Of a DNA stretch of 64,000 bases, positions 25,384 to 34,651 are shown one piece after another; position 1 is the first letter of the stretch, and every line of letters starts with the position of its first letter. Position numbers and translations under genes: made by a program. Source of the DNA: an uncultured Dehalococcoidia bacterium (lineage in GTDB: Bacteria > Chloroflexota > Dehalococcoidia > Lucifugimonadales > CAJWUJ01); the NCBI GenBank assembly GCA_913047625.1, contig CAJWUJ010000001.1, forward strand, positions 62,001 to 126,000. The letters are read 5' to 3'. Below the pieces are notes generated by a model. The model did not search any database, was not told the origin of the DNA, and saw only the letters and a list, made by a program, of their open reading frames with translations.

Positions 25384-26259
25384 CTAAGTACTCTGCAGAT
25401 ACTTAAAAAAAGCACATCCGACGAGGCCTGGGCCAGTGTGAGCACCTATGACCGGTGTGAAGTCTGTTATAAACATGTTTTCATGATTTAAATTACTGTC
25501 AATCGCTTGGTAAAGATCAGATGCATCACTGAAATTATCTGCGTGTGCAATGGCTATACGGCATTTTGAATCTCCGAGTTGTCGTTTCATTCGTTCTATC
25601 ATACTGCGTATTGCGTGCTTTGTTGTACGGGGTCTACCAACTGGTAAGACGATACCGCTCGATAATTCTAAGATTGGCTTTGTTCTAATCAAGGACGCAA
25701 AGAACCACTGCGATGCACTGACTCGCCCACTTCTGCGCAAGTATTCAAGCGTGTTTAGGAATCCGATAAATTTCACCTTAGATGAAGTATTAGCTACTAT
25801 TTGTCTGATATGTTCGACAGAAGTTCCATTTTTAATAGCTTCAGCGGTTTCCAGCACTATAAGTCCCTGTGCTATGCCTGCTGTTCTAGAGTCTACAATA
25901 TGGATTGGCGTTTCTTTTAGTATGTTTTTCGTTTGTTTTACTGCCATAATAGCAGCCTGATATGTAGAACTCAGTTCCTTGGCCATGGTGATACAAATAA
26001 TGGTACTTGCTACTTTATTCGCGCCAATGAATGCATTTTGGAAACTTAAAGGTGATACGCCTGCAGTGGTAGGAGCAGCAGATGAGGTGCGGAGAAGTTG
26101 GTAAAATTCACTGGGCCAGATATCTACTCCATCTTGGTATGTTATGTCATTAAGAATTAACTGAACTGGGGCTACAAATACCTGATGATTTTCTATTAAG
26201 TCATGAGGAAGCGAGATGCTACTATCGGTAACAATTGCCACGGGGTGATTTGATTTCAC
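25384..26259 (-). CDS. DegV-family fatty-acid-binding protein
   Basis: This 291-residue DegV (EDD) family protein opens with the conserved VAIVTDSSISLPHDLI, and has SPLSFQNAF and the region around IHIVDSRTAGIAQGLI that forms the fatty-acid pocket. In Gram-positive bacteria and relatives these proteins act as FakB-like carriers presenting fatty acids to a FakA kinase; FakA is not in the window. The protein is cytosolic. It lies between yggT and pepA on the minus strand, 67 bases after yggT, and is likely in the same transcript. Confidence 0.88.
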   Translation of the reverse strand: MKSNHPVAIVTDSSISLPHDLIENHQVFVAPVQLILNDITYQDGVDIWPSEFYQLLRTSSAAPTTAGVSPLSFQNAFIGANKVASTIICITMAKELSSTYQAAIMAVKQTKNILKETPIHIVDSRTAGIAQGLIVLETAEAIKNGTSVEHIRQIVANTSSKVKFIGFLNTLEYLRRSGRVSASQWFFASLIRTKPILELSSGIVLPVGRPRTTKHAIRSMIERMKRQLGDSKCRIAIAHADNFSDASDLYQAIDSNLNHENMFITDFTPVIGAHTGPGLVGCAFFKYLQST

Positions 26260-26326
26260 TATCTTTACCTTTAACTAACTTTACTAAAATCTGCCATTTC
26301 AGATGGTCAAAACAAGATGTAATCTA

Positions 26327-26587
26327 TTATGTAAGTAGCCTAAGGAGAAGCCTAGAGAATAAAGCTAACAGGATTACTGCGATCATCGGGCTGAAATCAA
26401 TACCGCCTGTATTGGGAAGGTATCTTTGTAGGGGCTTCATGACGGGAGAGGTTACAGAGCTCAGAAATCGGTCAACTGAAAATAGGAAGGAATTTCTCAT
26501 GCCCGCAGCGAAAACCCATGAAAGAATTGCCTTCAGAATAATTGCGTAAATTAAGATTTGGATTAATGAGATAAGGAAAACAATCAT
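26327..26587 (-). CDS. YggT-family membrane protein
   Basis: This 86-residue integral membrane protein has two hydrophobic segments. The N-terminal one is followed by the motif SWVFAAGMRNSFLFSVDRFLSS, then TSPVMKPLQRYLP, the recognisable YggT core. Members are linked to cell-division-gene neighbourhoods and osmotic or ion homeostasis, with no firm biochemical role. It begins ten bases after proC, a pairing that is common in bacteria. Confidence 0.85.
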   Translation of the reverse strand: MIVFLISLIQILIYAIILKAILSWVFAAGMRNSFLFSVDRFLSSVTSPVMKPLQRYLPNTGGIDFSPMIAVILLALFSRLLLRLLT

Positions 26588-26597
26588 GAAAACTTAC

Positions 26598-27401
26598 TTA
26601 CCTCGCTCCGAGCTTGTTTGATTTATCGTATGCAGCAATGATTGCTTGCATTACAGCAGCTTTGAATTCACGCTGCTCCAATACCAAAAGAGCAGCGGCA
26701 GTCGTTCCTCCAGGAGAGGTTACAGCGTCTTTCAGTTGGGCAGGGTGTTGAGCAGACGATAATGCTAGTTGACAACTACCTTGTACGGTCTGTAACACTA
26801 GTTTCTTAGCTGTGTCTCTCGGTAGTCCCAGATATACTCCAGCATCTATCATCGCTTCAATGAATAGGAAGACATATGCTGGACCACTGGCGCTAACAGC
26901 TGTGGCCATATCTAGATAGGTTTCTTGGGCAACATAAACCTGTTCTCCAAGTGATTCCAAAATTGTTTCCGTAGCATCTTTTATACTGGAACTAACCTTA
27001 TTTGTAGTTGTCCAGACAGACATACCCATTCCAACTTGGGCAGGGGTATTAGGCATCACTCGAATTACAGCTTCATGATTGAATGCCTGTGTTAGGGTGT
27101 CGATTTTGATCCCTGCTAGTATGGAGAGCACAACTTGGTTGGATTCTATAATTCCTTTGAGTTGAGATGAAACTTCCTCCAGATGTTGTGGCTTCGTGGC
27201 TATAATGATTATATCTGCATGATTGATAGCATCAGCTACTTCCTCATAGACCTGGATATCGAAAGTTTTTGACAAGTGCATCCGCCGATCCTCCGATGGA
27301 TCAACGACTCGAATTTCCTGAGGAGACAATACTTGTTTGTCGAGGCATCCTTTAATAATTGCCTCGGCCATAAGTCCTCCACCTACAAAACCTAATATCA
27401 T
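26598..27401 (-). CDS. proC: Pyrroline-5-carboxylate reductase
   Basis: This enzyme performs the last step of proline synthesis, NAD(P)H-dependent reduction of pyrroline-5-carboxylate. The N-terminal Rossmann motif GFVGGGLMAEAI begins at residue 4 when the ATG at 27401 is used; that start gives 267 residues, the family length, and has GAGGAG upstream. An upstream ATG at 27431 would add ten residues. The signature region with VSASGPAYVFLFIEAM and the C-terminal SPGGTTAAALLVLE are both present. It is followed closely by yggT and degV. Confidence 0.95.
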   Translation of the reverse strand: MILGFVGGGLMAEAIIKGCLDKQVLSPQEIRVVDPSEDRRMHLSKTFDIQVYEEVADAINHADIIIIATKPQHLEEVSSQLKGIIESNQVVLSILAGIKIDTLTQAFNHEAVIRVMPNTPAQVGMGMSVWTTTNKVSSSIKDATETILESLGEQVYVAQETYLDMATAVSASGPAYVFLFIEAMIDAGVYLGLPRDTAKKLVLQTVQGSCQLALSSAQHPAQLKDAVTSPGGTTAAALLVLEQREFKAAVMQAIIAAYDKSNKLGAR

Positions 27402-27524
27402 AATTATCAGCTCCTCATAGCTGTGAATCAATTGTTATTATAACATTTCGGAGCAGAACCATGTTAAGGAGAGAAAGAGTCTAGGCATTAGCGATTAATT
27501 AGTTATGTGTACCATGTAGTATTC

Positions 27525-28529
27525 TTAACCCTGTATCTCTTTGAGTAAAGTTTCAGCTAAATGTATAGATTCGATCATGCTTGCTGGATCAGCGATCCCT
27601 TTGCCAGCTATATCAAAAGCTGTTCCATGATCTACCGATGTTCTGAGGAAAGGAAGACCTATGGTAACGCTTACACTTTGTTCCCATCCGTGAACTTTTA
27701 TTGGGATATGTCCTTGGTCATGGTACATAGCCAGTACCGCGTTGTACTGTCCTCTGATTGCCAAGGTGAAAATAGTATCAGCAGGAATGGGTCCGTGTGC
27801 GTCTATTCCTAGTGATCGAGCCTGTTCAATGGCGGGTATAATGTGCATTGATTCTTCATTCCCCATTAAGCCGCCATCCCCGTTGTGGGGATTGAAAGAT
27901 GCTACCCCTATTGAGGGTTTTACATTGAAGTACTGACGAAAAAAATGGTTAGTTAGGCTTAATTTACTCATTATATTCTGAATAGTAACAGCTTCATGCG
28001 CGTTTTTTAGAGCAACATGTGTGGATAGGTGAACAACAAAAAGATTTCCAGAAATCAGCATTGTTGCAACATTCTTGGCTCCTGATAACTTTTGGAGAAT
28101 TTCCATATGTCCAATTGTTTTGATGTTGGCCAGTTGTACGGCTTCCTTATTGATAGGAGCCGTTACCATCGCTTGGGCTTTTTTAGCCAGCAGGAGTTTT
28201 CCTGCTAATTCAATCCATTCAACGCTGGCCTTGCCAGCTAACCCAGACAGCACTCCTGCCTCTAACGTGGTGGCATCAAGGTTACCTGGGTCTAGGATAT
28301 TAACTGTGCCTTCGGTAAAGGATGCTTGTTCGACTGACTGAATGGGGCGGACATTCATCTGGAGGTTCCTGAGAGCAATCGCTGCTTTTAGGACATCTGT
28401 ATTGCCAATAAATATCCTATTGCTGTCACTTACAGATTGGGTACAAGCTGCTGATAATGCTAATATTTCGGGTCCTATTCCACAGGGATCCCCCATGGTC
28501 ACTAAAAGGGTAGGCTTTTCTTTGGCCAT
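27525..28529 (-). CDS. pdxA: 4-hydroxythreonine-4-phosphate dehydrogenase
   Basis: This PdxA-family enzyme of 334 residues carries out the NAD-dependent oxidation step of the DXP-dependent pyridoxal phosphate pathway. Family marks are TMGDPCGIGPEI at the N-terminus, VTAPINKEA, IGHMEIL with a metal-binding His, MYHDQGHIPIK, and the C-terminal TSVDHGTAFDIAGKG. Some homologues (PdxA2) act on other sugar-acid phosphates, so the pyridoxine role is probable rather than certain; no pdxJ is in view. It is 123 bases upstream of proC on the same strand. Confidence 0.9.
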   Translation of the reverse strand: MAKEKPTLLVTMGDPCGIGPEILALSAACTQSVSDSNRIFIGNTDVLKAAIALRNLQMNVRPIQSVEQASFTEGTVNILDPGNLDATTLEAGVLSGLAGKASVEWIELAGKLLLAKKAQAMVTAPINKEAVQLANIKTIGHMEILQKLSGAKNVATMLISGNLFVVHLSTHVALKNAHEAVTIQNIMSKLSLTNHFFRQYFNVKPSIGVASFNPHNGDGGLMGNEESMHIIPAIEQARSLGIDAHGPIPADTIFTLAIRGQYNAVLAMYHDQGHIPIKVHGWEQSVSVTIGLPFLRTSVDHGTAFDIAGKGIADPASMIESIHLAETLLKEIQG

Positions 28530-28612
28530 AGTAATTCCTCGATTTTTAGAATGTGTTTGTATTTGTAGATTAGGTATCTTGCTTTGATAACCATGGTTAG
28601 CGGACGAATAAG

Positions 28613-28641
28613 TTAAGATTTACGAGGACATGTAGTATAAT
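28613..28641 (+). promoter_or_regulatory. Promoter of the MFS gene at 28791
   Basis: TTAAGA (28613-28618) and a perfect TATAAT (28636-28641) are spaced by 17 bases. The predicted transcript would have a leader of about 140 bases that contains a 7-base inverted repeat (28738-28744 with 28757-28763) and a GGTGATTAA direct repeat at 28722 and 28740. Confidence 0.55.
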
Positions 28642-28790
28642 CAATTATATAGTCCGTCCGTTACTTTTTTCCACTTATGTCTTTTGAATAATGTGATGGA
28701 GCTTTATCGACTATGTGAATAGGTGATTAATAAAGCAACGGTGATTAAATTACTATTCACCGTATCAAACATTAAGGAGTTGGTTGATTT

Positions 28791-30065
28791 ATGGGTACTT
28801 CGCGTAATGAATCCGAAGACGGTAAGATTAAAAATACCCCCGCGTCTCAAGATATTAGGGGTACTAGAGCATTTATTTTAGGTGGACTCAGTGGTGGCCA
28901 TGGTATTTTCCATTGGTATCTTCAGAGCTTTACTGTTGCTTTACCGTCAATTAAAGCGGACTTAGCCCTGACGAATCTTCAACTTGGAAACATGATTGCA
29001 ATCAGAGAATTTGTTTCCGGTATTGTTAACATTCCTGGTGGTCTTCTAACTGACTTATTCAATAAGTCGTGGGCACTAATTATGGCTGGATGTATGGCTT
29101 TGTTGGGGATCTCGTATATCATTATTGGAGCTTTTCCTTCCTATACCGTTTTGATGATCATGATGGCTGTGATAGCAATTCCTCCTTCTATATGGCACCT
29201 TCCAGCTATGGCCTCCCTTTCCAAAAGATTTTCCAGGAAAAGAGGTTTGGCTCTTGGCTTTCATAACGTTGGGGGAAGTTTGGGTGATGTAGTGGGCCCA
29301 CTCCTGACAGGCTTTCTTCTTGGTTTTGTGTTTTGGGGAAACGTCTTCATTATTTATGGTATCCCAGCAATTTTCATAGCAGTACTGGTTTGGTGGGCTT
29401 TTAAACCTTTGGGTGATCAGTTTGATAACGCTGCAGTCTCTTTCAAATCTCAGATTAAATTAACCCTTCAGCTGGGGCGCAATATTAGTCTTCTAATGCT
29501 GACATTTGTGGCAGGATTACGAGGGGCGGGACACATAGGGTTTGTTACCTTCATTACCATATACCTGGCAGAAGAAGCAGGAATGGACAGTCTTGGTGTG
29601 GGATTTCATGTGATGTTAATCACTTTTCTAGGTATGTTTTCCGCTCCGATTTTAGGACTACTCTCGGATATGTTTACTAGAAAAACAGTCTTAGTACCTT
29701 CCTTTCTTATTGAGTCTTTATTAATAGCGCTACTTATCATTCAGTCACCTGGAATCCAGTTGTCATTTATTATAGGGTTGTTGGGTCTGTTTATTTTTGC
29801 GACACAGCCACTAATAATGGCCTCAGCATTGGATATTATAGGACAACAAACAGCCGCAACAAGCCTAGGATTTCTTTTTACAGTCCGATATCTTTTCGCA
29901 GCCTTCTCCCCGATAATTGCTGGGTACCTGTATGACTCGACGGGAGTAGATGCGGTCTTTATGTATATAGCAGCCCTGTTTTTCTTAGCTGGGGTAGTGA
30001 TGGCATTAGTTCCTCTAAGAGGAGTTACCACGCAAGTTCGTCATGGGAATCATCACGGCCATTAG
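28791..30065 (+). CDS. MFS transporter
   Basis: This 424-residue major facilitator protein has about 12 hydrophobic segments and an N-terminal hydrophilic stretch of roughly 28 residues. The loop between helices 2 and 3 (NIPGGLLTDLFNKSWAL) and the helix 4-5 region (GLALGFHNVGGSLGDVVGPLLTG) are typical of organic-acid or nitrate-type MFS carriers. The C-terminus is His-rich (VRHGNHHGH). Substrate and direction are not predictable. ATG with AAGGAG ten bases upstream. It converges with the fumarase gene, 28 bases apart. Confidence 0.85.
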   Translation: MGTSRNESEDGKIKNTPASQDIRGTRAFILGGLSGGHGIFHWYLQSFTVALPSIKADLALTNLQLGNMIAIREFVSGIVNIPGGLLTDLFNKSWALIMAGCMALLGISYIIIGAFPSYTVLMIMMAVIAIPPSIWHLPAMASLSKRFSRKRGLALGFHNVGGSLGDVVGPLLTGFLLGFVFWGNVFIIYGIPAIFIAVLVWWAFKPLGDQFDNAAVSFKSQIKLTLQLGRNISLLMLTFVAGLRGAGHIGFVTFITIYLAEEAGMDSLGVGFHVMLITFLGMFSAPILGLLSDMFTRKTVLVPSFLIESLLIALLIIQSPGIQLSFIIGLLGLFIFATQPLIMASALDIIGQQTAATSLGFLFTVRYLFAAFSPIIAGYLYDSTGVDAVFMYIAALFFLAGVVMALVPLRGVTTQVRHGNHHGH

Positions 30066-30093
30066 GAAAGATGGTTTTTTCAGAATTCCTTTC

Positions 30094-31500
30094 CTATGGG
30101 CTTGGATCAACCATTTTTTCAGGGTTTAAGGTTTTAGTTAACTCGTCTTCAGTCATATCTGTCTTTAACTTCGCTATCTCAAATATGCTTTTCCCTGATT
30201 TAGCTGCTTCTTTTGCTATTTCGGCCGCCTTGTCGTAGCCAATCTTGGGAGCGAGGGCCGTACCGATAGCCAGACCCCGGTGAACCATGCTTGGACCATG
30301 TTCTGTTGCACTCAGCCCTTCAATACAGTTCTTTGCAAAATTGTCAGAGCTGCTGGTTAGGAGTGCAATGGTTTGCAGTAGATTGTAGCCTGCCACCGGC
30401 ATCATTGTGTTGAGTTCAAAGTAACCGCCAAGGGCACTTTGCAGGATAGCGTTATCGTTACCGATGGTATGTGCAACTACTTGGATTAAGGATTCTGCGA
30501 TGACAGGATTAACTTTCCCCGGCATTATAGAAGATCCAGGTTGTACCTCAGGTAAGGACAATTCTCCGAGTCCAGCTCTAGGTCCTGATCCCATCCAACG
30601 AATGTCATTGGCTATTTTATGGAGACTTACTGCTATTGTGCGGAGTGTTCCGCTTGCTTCCAGAATTGAATCCAGTGTATTTTGAGCTTGAAAATGATAT
30701 GGGGTCTCAGAGATTTCTATTCCTGCAGCTTTTGACAAATAGGCACAAGTATGTGTGGCAAAACTAGGATGAGTATTAATACCGGTTCCCACCGCTGTGC
30801 CTCCAAGCGCAATATAGCCTAGTTCCAGAGAGGCGTGTTTCAGGCGGAGTTGTGATAGGATCACTTGTTGGTAAAACCCGAGAAATTCCTGTCCTAGTCT
30901 AATGGGCGTGGCATCTTGAAGATGAGTTCTTCCTGTCTTAATTACCGGCCAAAATTCTTCAGATTTGGATTCTAGGGATTTGGATAATCTATCCAAGGCA
31001 GGAGAAAGATCATGAACGAGTGCCTGTAGTGCTGCTATATGAATAGCAGAAGGGATTACATCATTGGAAGATTGTCCCAGATTTACATGATCATTTGGAT
31101 GAACAAGTTTTGTCCCCATAGGTTTGCCGAGGAGTTCAGTCGCTCGGTTGGCGATGACTTCGTTAGCGTTCATATTTGTTGATGTGCCTGATCCAGTCTG
31201 AAAAACATCAACAACGAAGTGATCATCTAGTGTACCATCGATGACTTCTTGGCTGGCTTGAACTATGGCTTTTGATATAGATTCCTCTAAAAGACCAAGT
31301 TCTAAATTAGCCTTAGCACATGACTGTTTTATCATGCCGATCGACTTAATTATGCTACGTTGGAACCGCAGGTTACTGATAGGGAAGTTTAGTACTGCTC
31401 GCATAGTGGAGGCCCCGTAATAGGCTGTCTCTGGGACTTCCATTAGGCCCATGGAATCTTTTTCAGTTCTCGTTGATTCGTTACTCGAGGATGCTTTCAT
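30094..31500 (-). CDS. fumC: Class II fumarate hydratase
   Basis: This 468-residue member of the fumarase/aspartase superfamily has the superfamily signature GSSIMPGKVNP near residue 325. The stretches GSGTSTNMNANEVIANRA and HPNDHVNLGQSSNDVIPSA match fumarases better than aspartases, and the C-terminal domain is of FumC length. It would interconvert fumarate and malate in the citric acid cycle as a cytosolic homotetramer. An aspartate ammonia-lyase is the main alternative. The ATG at 31500 lies downstream of a 303-base region that may hold a structured RNA. Confidence 0.88.
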   Translation of the reverse strand: MKASSSNESTRTEKDSMGLMEVPETAYYGASTMRAVLNFPISNLRFQRSIIKSIGMIKQSCAKANLELGLLEESISKAIVQASQEVIDGTLDDHFVVDVFQTGSGTSTNMNANEVIANRATELLGKPMGTKLVHPNDHVNLGQSSNDVIPSAIHIAALQALVHDLSPALDRLSKSLESKSEEFWPVIKTGRTHLQDATPIRLGQEFLGFYQQVILSQLRLKHASLELGYIALGGTAVGTGINTHPSFATHTCAYLSKAAGIEISETPYHFQAQNTLDSILEASGTLRTIAVSLHKIANDIRWMGSGPRAGLGELSLPEVQPGSSIMPGKVNPVIAESLIQVVAHTIGNDNAILQSALGGYFELNTMMPVAGYNLLQTIALLTSSSDNFAKNCIEGLSATEHGPSMVHRGLAIGTALAPKIGYDKAAEIAKEAAKSGKSIFEIAKLKTDMTEDELTKTLNPEKMVDPSP

Positions 31501-31573
31501 TGATTACTCCGTTGGTTTGGGTATTTAATACGATACTACATCTTTCTTGTTTAAGAAGGAAGATGTGGAAGAT

Positions 31574-31603
31574 TTGGTCATAGGCATGTTTTAGTAGTAT
31601 AGT
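31574..31603 (+). promoter_or_regulatory. Possible promoter for a plus-strand RNA
   Basis: TTGGTC (31574-31579) and TATAGT (31598-31603) are spaced by 18 bases. It points into the structured segment 31610-31806, with a predicted start near 31610. It lies within the upstream region of fumC, which runs the other way. Confidence 0.35.
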
Positions 31604-31609
31604 GTACGC

Positions 31610-31806
31610 CGTGCTGTAACGAGACTCCAGGGAGGGTAGGAGCCTCGTTACAGGCTTTTGATTGCTCCCAGCGCGAAGGAACAACCTTTAATGAGAGGAT
31701 AAGATTGGCCGTTTGGAGGAACGACTTCGTCTTAGTTAACTCCCCTCTGTATCCAGTGGCACCAACTCATAAAAACCTAAGCCGATCAAGTCTGAGCTAA
31801 TGCTCA
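31610..31806 (+). ncRNA. Candidate structured noncoding RNA, identity unknown
   Basis: The 303 bases between fumC and the PIN-like gene hold no convincing reading frame but several strong pairings. A 14-pair hairpin with one A-C mismatch runs 31614-31628 with 31639-31653. Its loop GGGAG (31630-31634) can pair with CTCCC at 31665-31669 as a pseudoknot. ATGAG and GGATA (31691-31701) can pair with TATCC and CTCAT (31750-31770), enclosing GGAG/CTCC (31715-31718 with 31740-31743). A TGAGC/GCTCA hairpin closes the segment at 31793-31806, just inside the end of the next gene. The strand is uncertain; plus is preferred because of the promoter-like sequence at 31574. It does not contain the conserved cores of RNase P RNA, tmRNA or SRP RNA that I can recognise. 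Confidence 0.4.
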
Positions 31807-32253
31807 CCTTTGCACCTCGGTAAAGCGGGGTGCGTTGATACCGTTGTTTTGTGTAACTCTGGGTGATTTCCATTTTTCTAGATCGTGTTCGGTCCCAGCG
31901 TTATCAATGTGTATGATAGACTTATCAATTTGAATAAAGAATCTCTGACCTGTAAGTTGTAGTTCGTTGTTCTTGAGACATAATTCGAGATGGCGGAGAT
32001 TTCTAATTAAAGATTCTGCTGTTAGGACTCGATTCTCCATGATCACAATACCAGGATGTGAGATTTCAATATTCCAACTACCGCGGAAGTTATAATCTTT
32101 TGTTATGAGGGTTCGGTTTAATTCTGCAGCCTTCTTTAGACCTACAGGGCCTGGGGATCTATTTATATCAGCAGCATAAACTGCATCTAATATTTGGGAT
32201 TTTATTCTCGGAAAACCAATGTCCAGTAACCACTTTGCCTCCATAACAAACAT
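31804..32253 (-). CDS. Putative PIN-like (DUF5615-type) protein
   Basis: This 149-residue protein starts with WLLDIGFPRIKSQILDAVY, has LNRTLITKDYNF in the middle and HPGIVIMEN shortly after. That order (an Asp near the N-terminus, a K/RD-x-x-F motif, then PGIV) resembles the DUF5615/Mut7-C PIN-like predicted nucleases that often belong to toxin-antitoxin pairs. No antitoxin-like small gene sits beside it; its upstream neighbour is nrdJ, 39 bases away. The C-terminal half (LQLTGQRFFIQIDKSIIHI) is probably a beta-rich extension. ATG at 32253 or 32244. The family call is a resemblance only. Confidence 0.55.
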   Translation of the reverse strand: MFVMEAKWLLDIGFPRIKSQILDAVYAADINRSPGPVGLKKAAELNRTLITKDYNFRGSWNIEISHPGIVIMENRVLTAESLIRNLRHLELCLKNNELQLTGQRFFIQIDKSIIHIDNAGTEHDLEKWKSPRVTQNNGINAPRFTEVQR

Positions 32254-32292
32254 GCTCCCCTTTTATTAAGATATGTGCCGAGTCAGAAAGGT

Positions 32293-34554
32293 TTAGCCAC
32301 ACTTATTCCAGCCACAGGAGGTACATGATATACATCCCTCTTGCATTATGGCCGGCGATTCACATTCTGGACACTTAGGGCTATAGTCCAGCATTGTGCT
32401 AGTGGCTTTTGATGATGATGATCCACCTACTTTTGATTGTCCATTCGTTTTTGGTGCGGTCCATAAACCCATTTGAGCACCGTATGTCTTTTTCGTATCA
32501 GATCGACTATTTGAAGGCTCTCCTGTCATATGCCGTTCCAAGATTTTAGAGACTGCATCTGGTGCAGAATGAACTAAGACTCCTTGATCCCATGCAGGAT
32601 GACAGGTAATATTCTTTAGCTGGTCAGATATTTGCACGGGCTCAATGCCTGATCGCAAAGCCAAAGATATTAATCTTGAAATCGCTTCTAAATTTGCAGC
32701 ATCGCATCCCCCTGATTTGCCGAGAGTAGTGAATAGCTCAAAAGGATCCCCTGTTTCATCATAATTTATTGTTACATAAAGGTTCCCATGACCGGTTCGA
32801 ACTCTTTCCGTTCTGCCTTCAATAGTGCGAGGCCTCTCTCTCGGTGCTGAATGACTAGCATCAGTAATGCTTTCCTCAGATATTTTCTCTTTTTGTTTCC
32901 CTGTTTCTAGTACCTGAGTAGGTTTACATCCATCTCTATAGACAGTTATACCTTTGCATTTGTTGTTGTATGCTTGCTTATAAGCAGATTCGATATCATC
33001 TCGCGAAGCTTCGTTAGGTAGATTGATTGTTTTACTAACTGCTAAGTCAGTGTGTTTCTGGAATACCGCCTGCATACTGACATGGACATCACAAGGTATT
33101 TCCATTGCAGTTTTGAAAAGAGCTTTTACATCGTCAGGTACCTCGTCTATATCTTGACATGAACCTGTTTCACAGATCTGATCCATTAGATCTTCAGAGT
33201 AAAATCCTCGTGCTTGCGCTACTTCTATGAAGTAGGGGTTAATTTCCTTTAGTTGTTTGCCGTCGAGTACATTCTTAACAAAGGCCAATGCAAATAGTGG
33301 TTCAATACCACTAGAGCATGTAGCAATGGCACTTATGCTTCCGGTAGGCGCTATACAAGTTCGAGTGGCATTACGGATTGGAGTATCTTCTTTGCATGCA
33401 GGGTAGGGACCCCTTTCTTCGGCTAATTCCACTGATATTTGCCTCGATACTTTGTTGATTGTTCCCATGACAGTATCTGCCAGTTCTAATGCTTGGGGTG
33501 AATCGTAGGGAACTCCCATTTGTATAAGAGCGTCATGCCATCCCATTATTCCCAGACCAATCTTGCGGGTTGCTGCAACTGCCTTTGCTACTTCCTCTCT
33601 CGGGAACTGATTAATGGTAACAACATCATCAAGGAATCTAGTGCATATTGCGGTGAGCTCGGTAAGTTGGTCAAAGTCGAACGTCCCTGTACTTTTCACT
33701 AGTTTACCTAAGTTAATTGACCCAAGGTTACAGGCTTCATGGGCTAATAACGGAACTTCTCCACAAGGGTTTGTACTGTCAAGGTTACCAAGGTGAGGTG
33801 TGGGATTTGATCTATTAGCCTCATCGATGAAGTACAGTCCTGGGTCACCAGTTTTCCAAGCTGAGTCTATGATTTCTTCCCATACGGTACGGGCAGGCAA
33901 TGTATGCATGACTTCTTGGGTGTGCGGGTCAATTAAGTCCCAGTTTTGATCACCTTCCAATGCTTGCATAAACTTGTCGGTAAGCGCCACAGAGACATTA
34001 AAGTTCTGAGCTGTAGCGTTATCATCTTTCATATGGATAAAATCCATAATCTCAGGATGTTCGATATGGAGGATTCCCATGTTGGCTCCGTGTCGCTTGC
34101 CTCCCTGAGTTATCATGTCAGATAACGAAGACAGCATCTTCAGGACAGAAACTGAACCACACGCTTTTCCGTGGGTGGTTGAGATTCCTCTGCCCCGGCT
34201 GCGTAGTTTTGAAAAAGAGTACCCTATACCGCCCCCGTATTTTTGGATCATTGCAGAAGTAGTCGCAGCTTGCATGATTGATTCCATGGTGTCGTTGACG
34301 GGGATAACAAAGCACGCAGATAAAGTGCCTTGCCCTGTGCCCGCGTTGAACAAGGTTGGAGAGTTGGGCATGAATTTGCCCTCTTCCATCATTGCATAGA
34401 ATTTCTCTGACCAAACAGATTGGTCAGATTTGGTTTTTTCAGCACTAGCTACAGCTACGGCTACCCTTCGAAATAAATCTTCTGGTTCTTCACCTTCGAG
34501 AAGATACCTGGTTTTTAGTACGGTAAGAGCATTTTCTGTTAAATTAATCGACAC
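32293..34554 (-). CDS. nrdJ: Adenosylcobalamin-dependent (class II) ribonucleotide reductase
   Basis: This 753-residue reductase converts ribonucleotides to deoxyribonucleotides using a radical made from coenzyme B12. Motifs in order are PTLFNAGTGQGTLSACFVIP (first active-site Cys), GGGIGYSFSKLRSRG, NPCGEVPLLAHEACNLGSIN (radical Cys), LGIMGWHDALIQMG, and RTCIAPTGSISAIA. The C-terminus has a zinc-ribbon-like CPECESPAIMQEGC plus TSCGWNKCG, which includes the reducing Cys pair. There is no N-terminal ATP cone. It lies directly downstream of a small zinc-ribbon gene and nrdR, and the region between carries NrdR-box-like palindromes, so NrdR repression is likely. The organism must make or import B12. 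Confidence 0.95.
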   Translation of the reverse strand: MSINLTENALTVLKTRYLLEGEEPEDLFRRVAVAVASAEKTKSDQSVWSEKFYAMMEEGKFMPNSPTLFNAGTGQGTLSACFVIPVNDTMESIMQAATTSAMIQKYGGGIGYSFSKLRSRGRGISTTHGKACGSVSVLKMLSSLSDMITQGGKRHGANMGILHIEHPEIMDFIHMKDDNATAQNFNVSVALTDKFMQALEGDQNWDLIDPHTQEVMHTLPARTVWEEIIDSAWKTGDPGLYFIDEANRSNPTPHLGNLDSTNPCGEVPLLAHEACNLGSINLGKLVKSTGTFDFDQLTELTAICTRFLDDVVTINQFPREEVAKAVAATRKIGLGIMGWHDALIQMGVPYDSPQALELADTVMGTINKVSRQISVELAEERGPYPACKEDTPIRNATRTCIAPTGSISAIATCSSGIEPLFALAFVKNVLDGKQLKEINPYFIEVAQARGFYSEDLMDQICETGSCQDIDEVPDDVKALFKTAMEIPCDVHVSMQAVFQKHTDLAVSKTINLPNEASRDDIESAYKQAYNNKCKGITVYRDGCKPTQVLETGKQKEKISEESITDASHSAPRERPRTIEGRTERVRTGHGNLYVTINYDETGDPFELFTTLGKSGGCDAANLEAISRLISLALRSGIEPVQISDQLKNITCHPAWDQGVLVHSAPDAVSKILERHMTGEPSNSRSDTKKTYGAQMGLWTAPKTNGQSKVGGSSSSKATSTMLDYSPKCPECESPAIMQEGCISCTSCGWNKCG

Positions 34555-34624
34555 AATTTGATACCTGATCCTTATTCTGAGTTAAGACCAGCATTGTAGA
34601 TACCGGTCTTGAATTGCCTAACGT

Positions 34625-34651
34625 ATTGGTATTGATTTCTTCTATACCAAT
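34625..34651 (-). repeat. Inverted repeat at the end of the zinc-ribbon gene
   Basis: A perfect 8-base inverted repeat (ATTGGTAT / ATACCAAT) with an 11-base loop spans the stop codon of the small zinc-ribbon gene. It could reduce read-through into nrdJ or stabilise the mRNA 3' end; no strong U-run follows on the minus strand. Confidence 0.4.

Noticed and set aside
30064-30096. Inverted repeat AGGAAAG/CTTTCCT between the MFS gene and fumC as a terminator
   Set aside because: Only 7 base pairs, partly inside the coding ends, with no clear U-run in the right position.
31481-31684. Minus-strand 67-residue ORF covering the region upstream of fumC
   Set aside because: No ribosome site, no family likeness, and it crosses the strongest hairpin; noncoding structure explains the region better.
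31610-31806. Identification of the structured segment as SRP RNA because of GCCGTGCT near its 5' end
   Set aside because: The SRP helix 8 core (GGTCAGGTCC with GGAAGCAGC) is absent, so the match is only a short coincidence.
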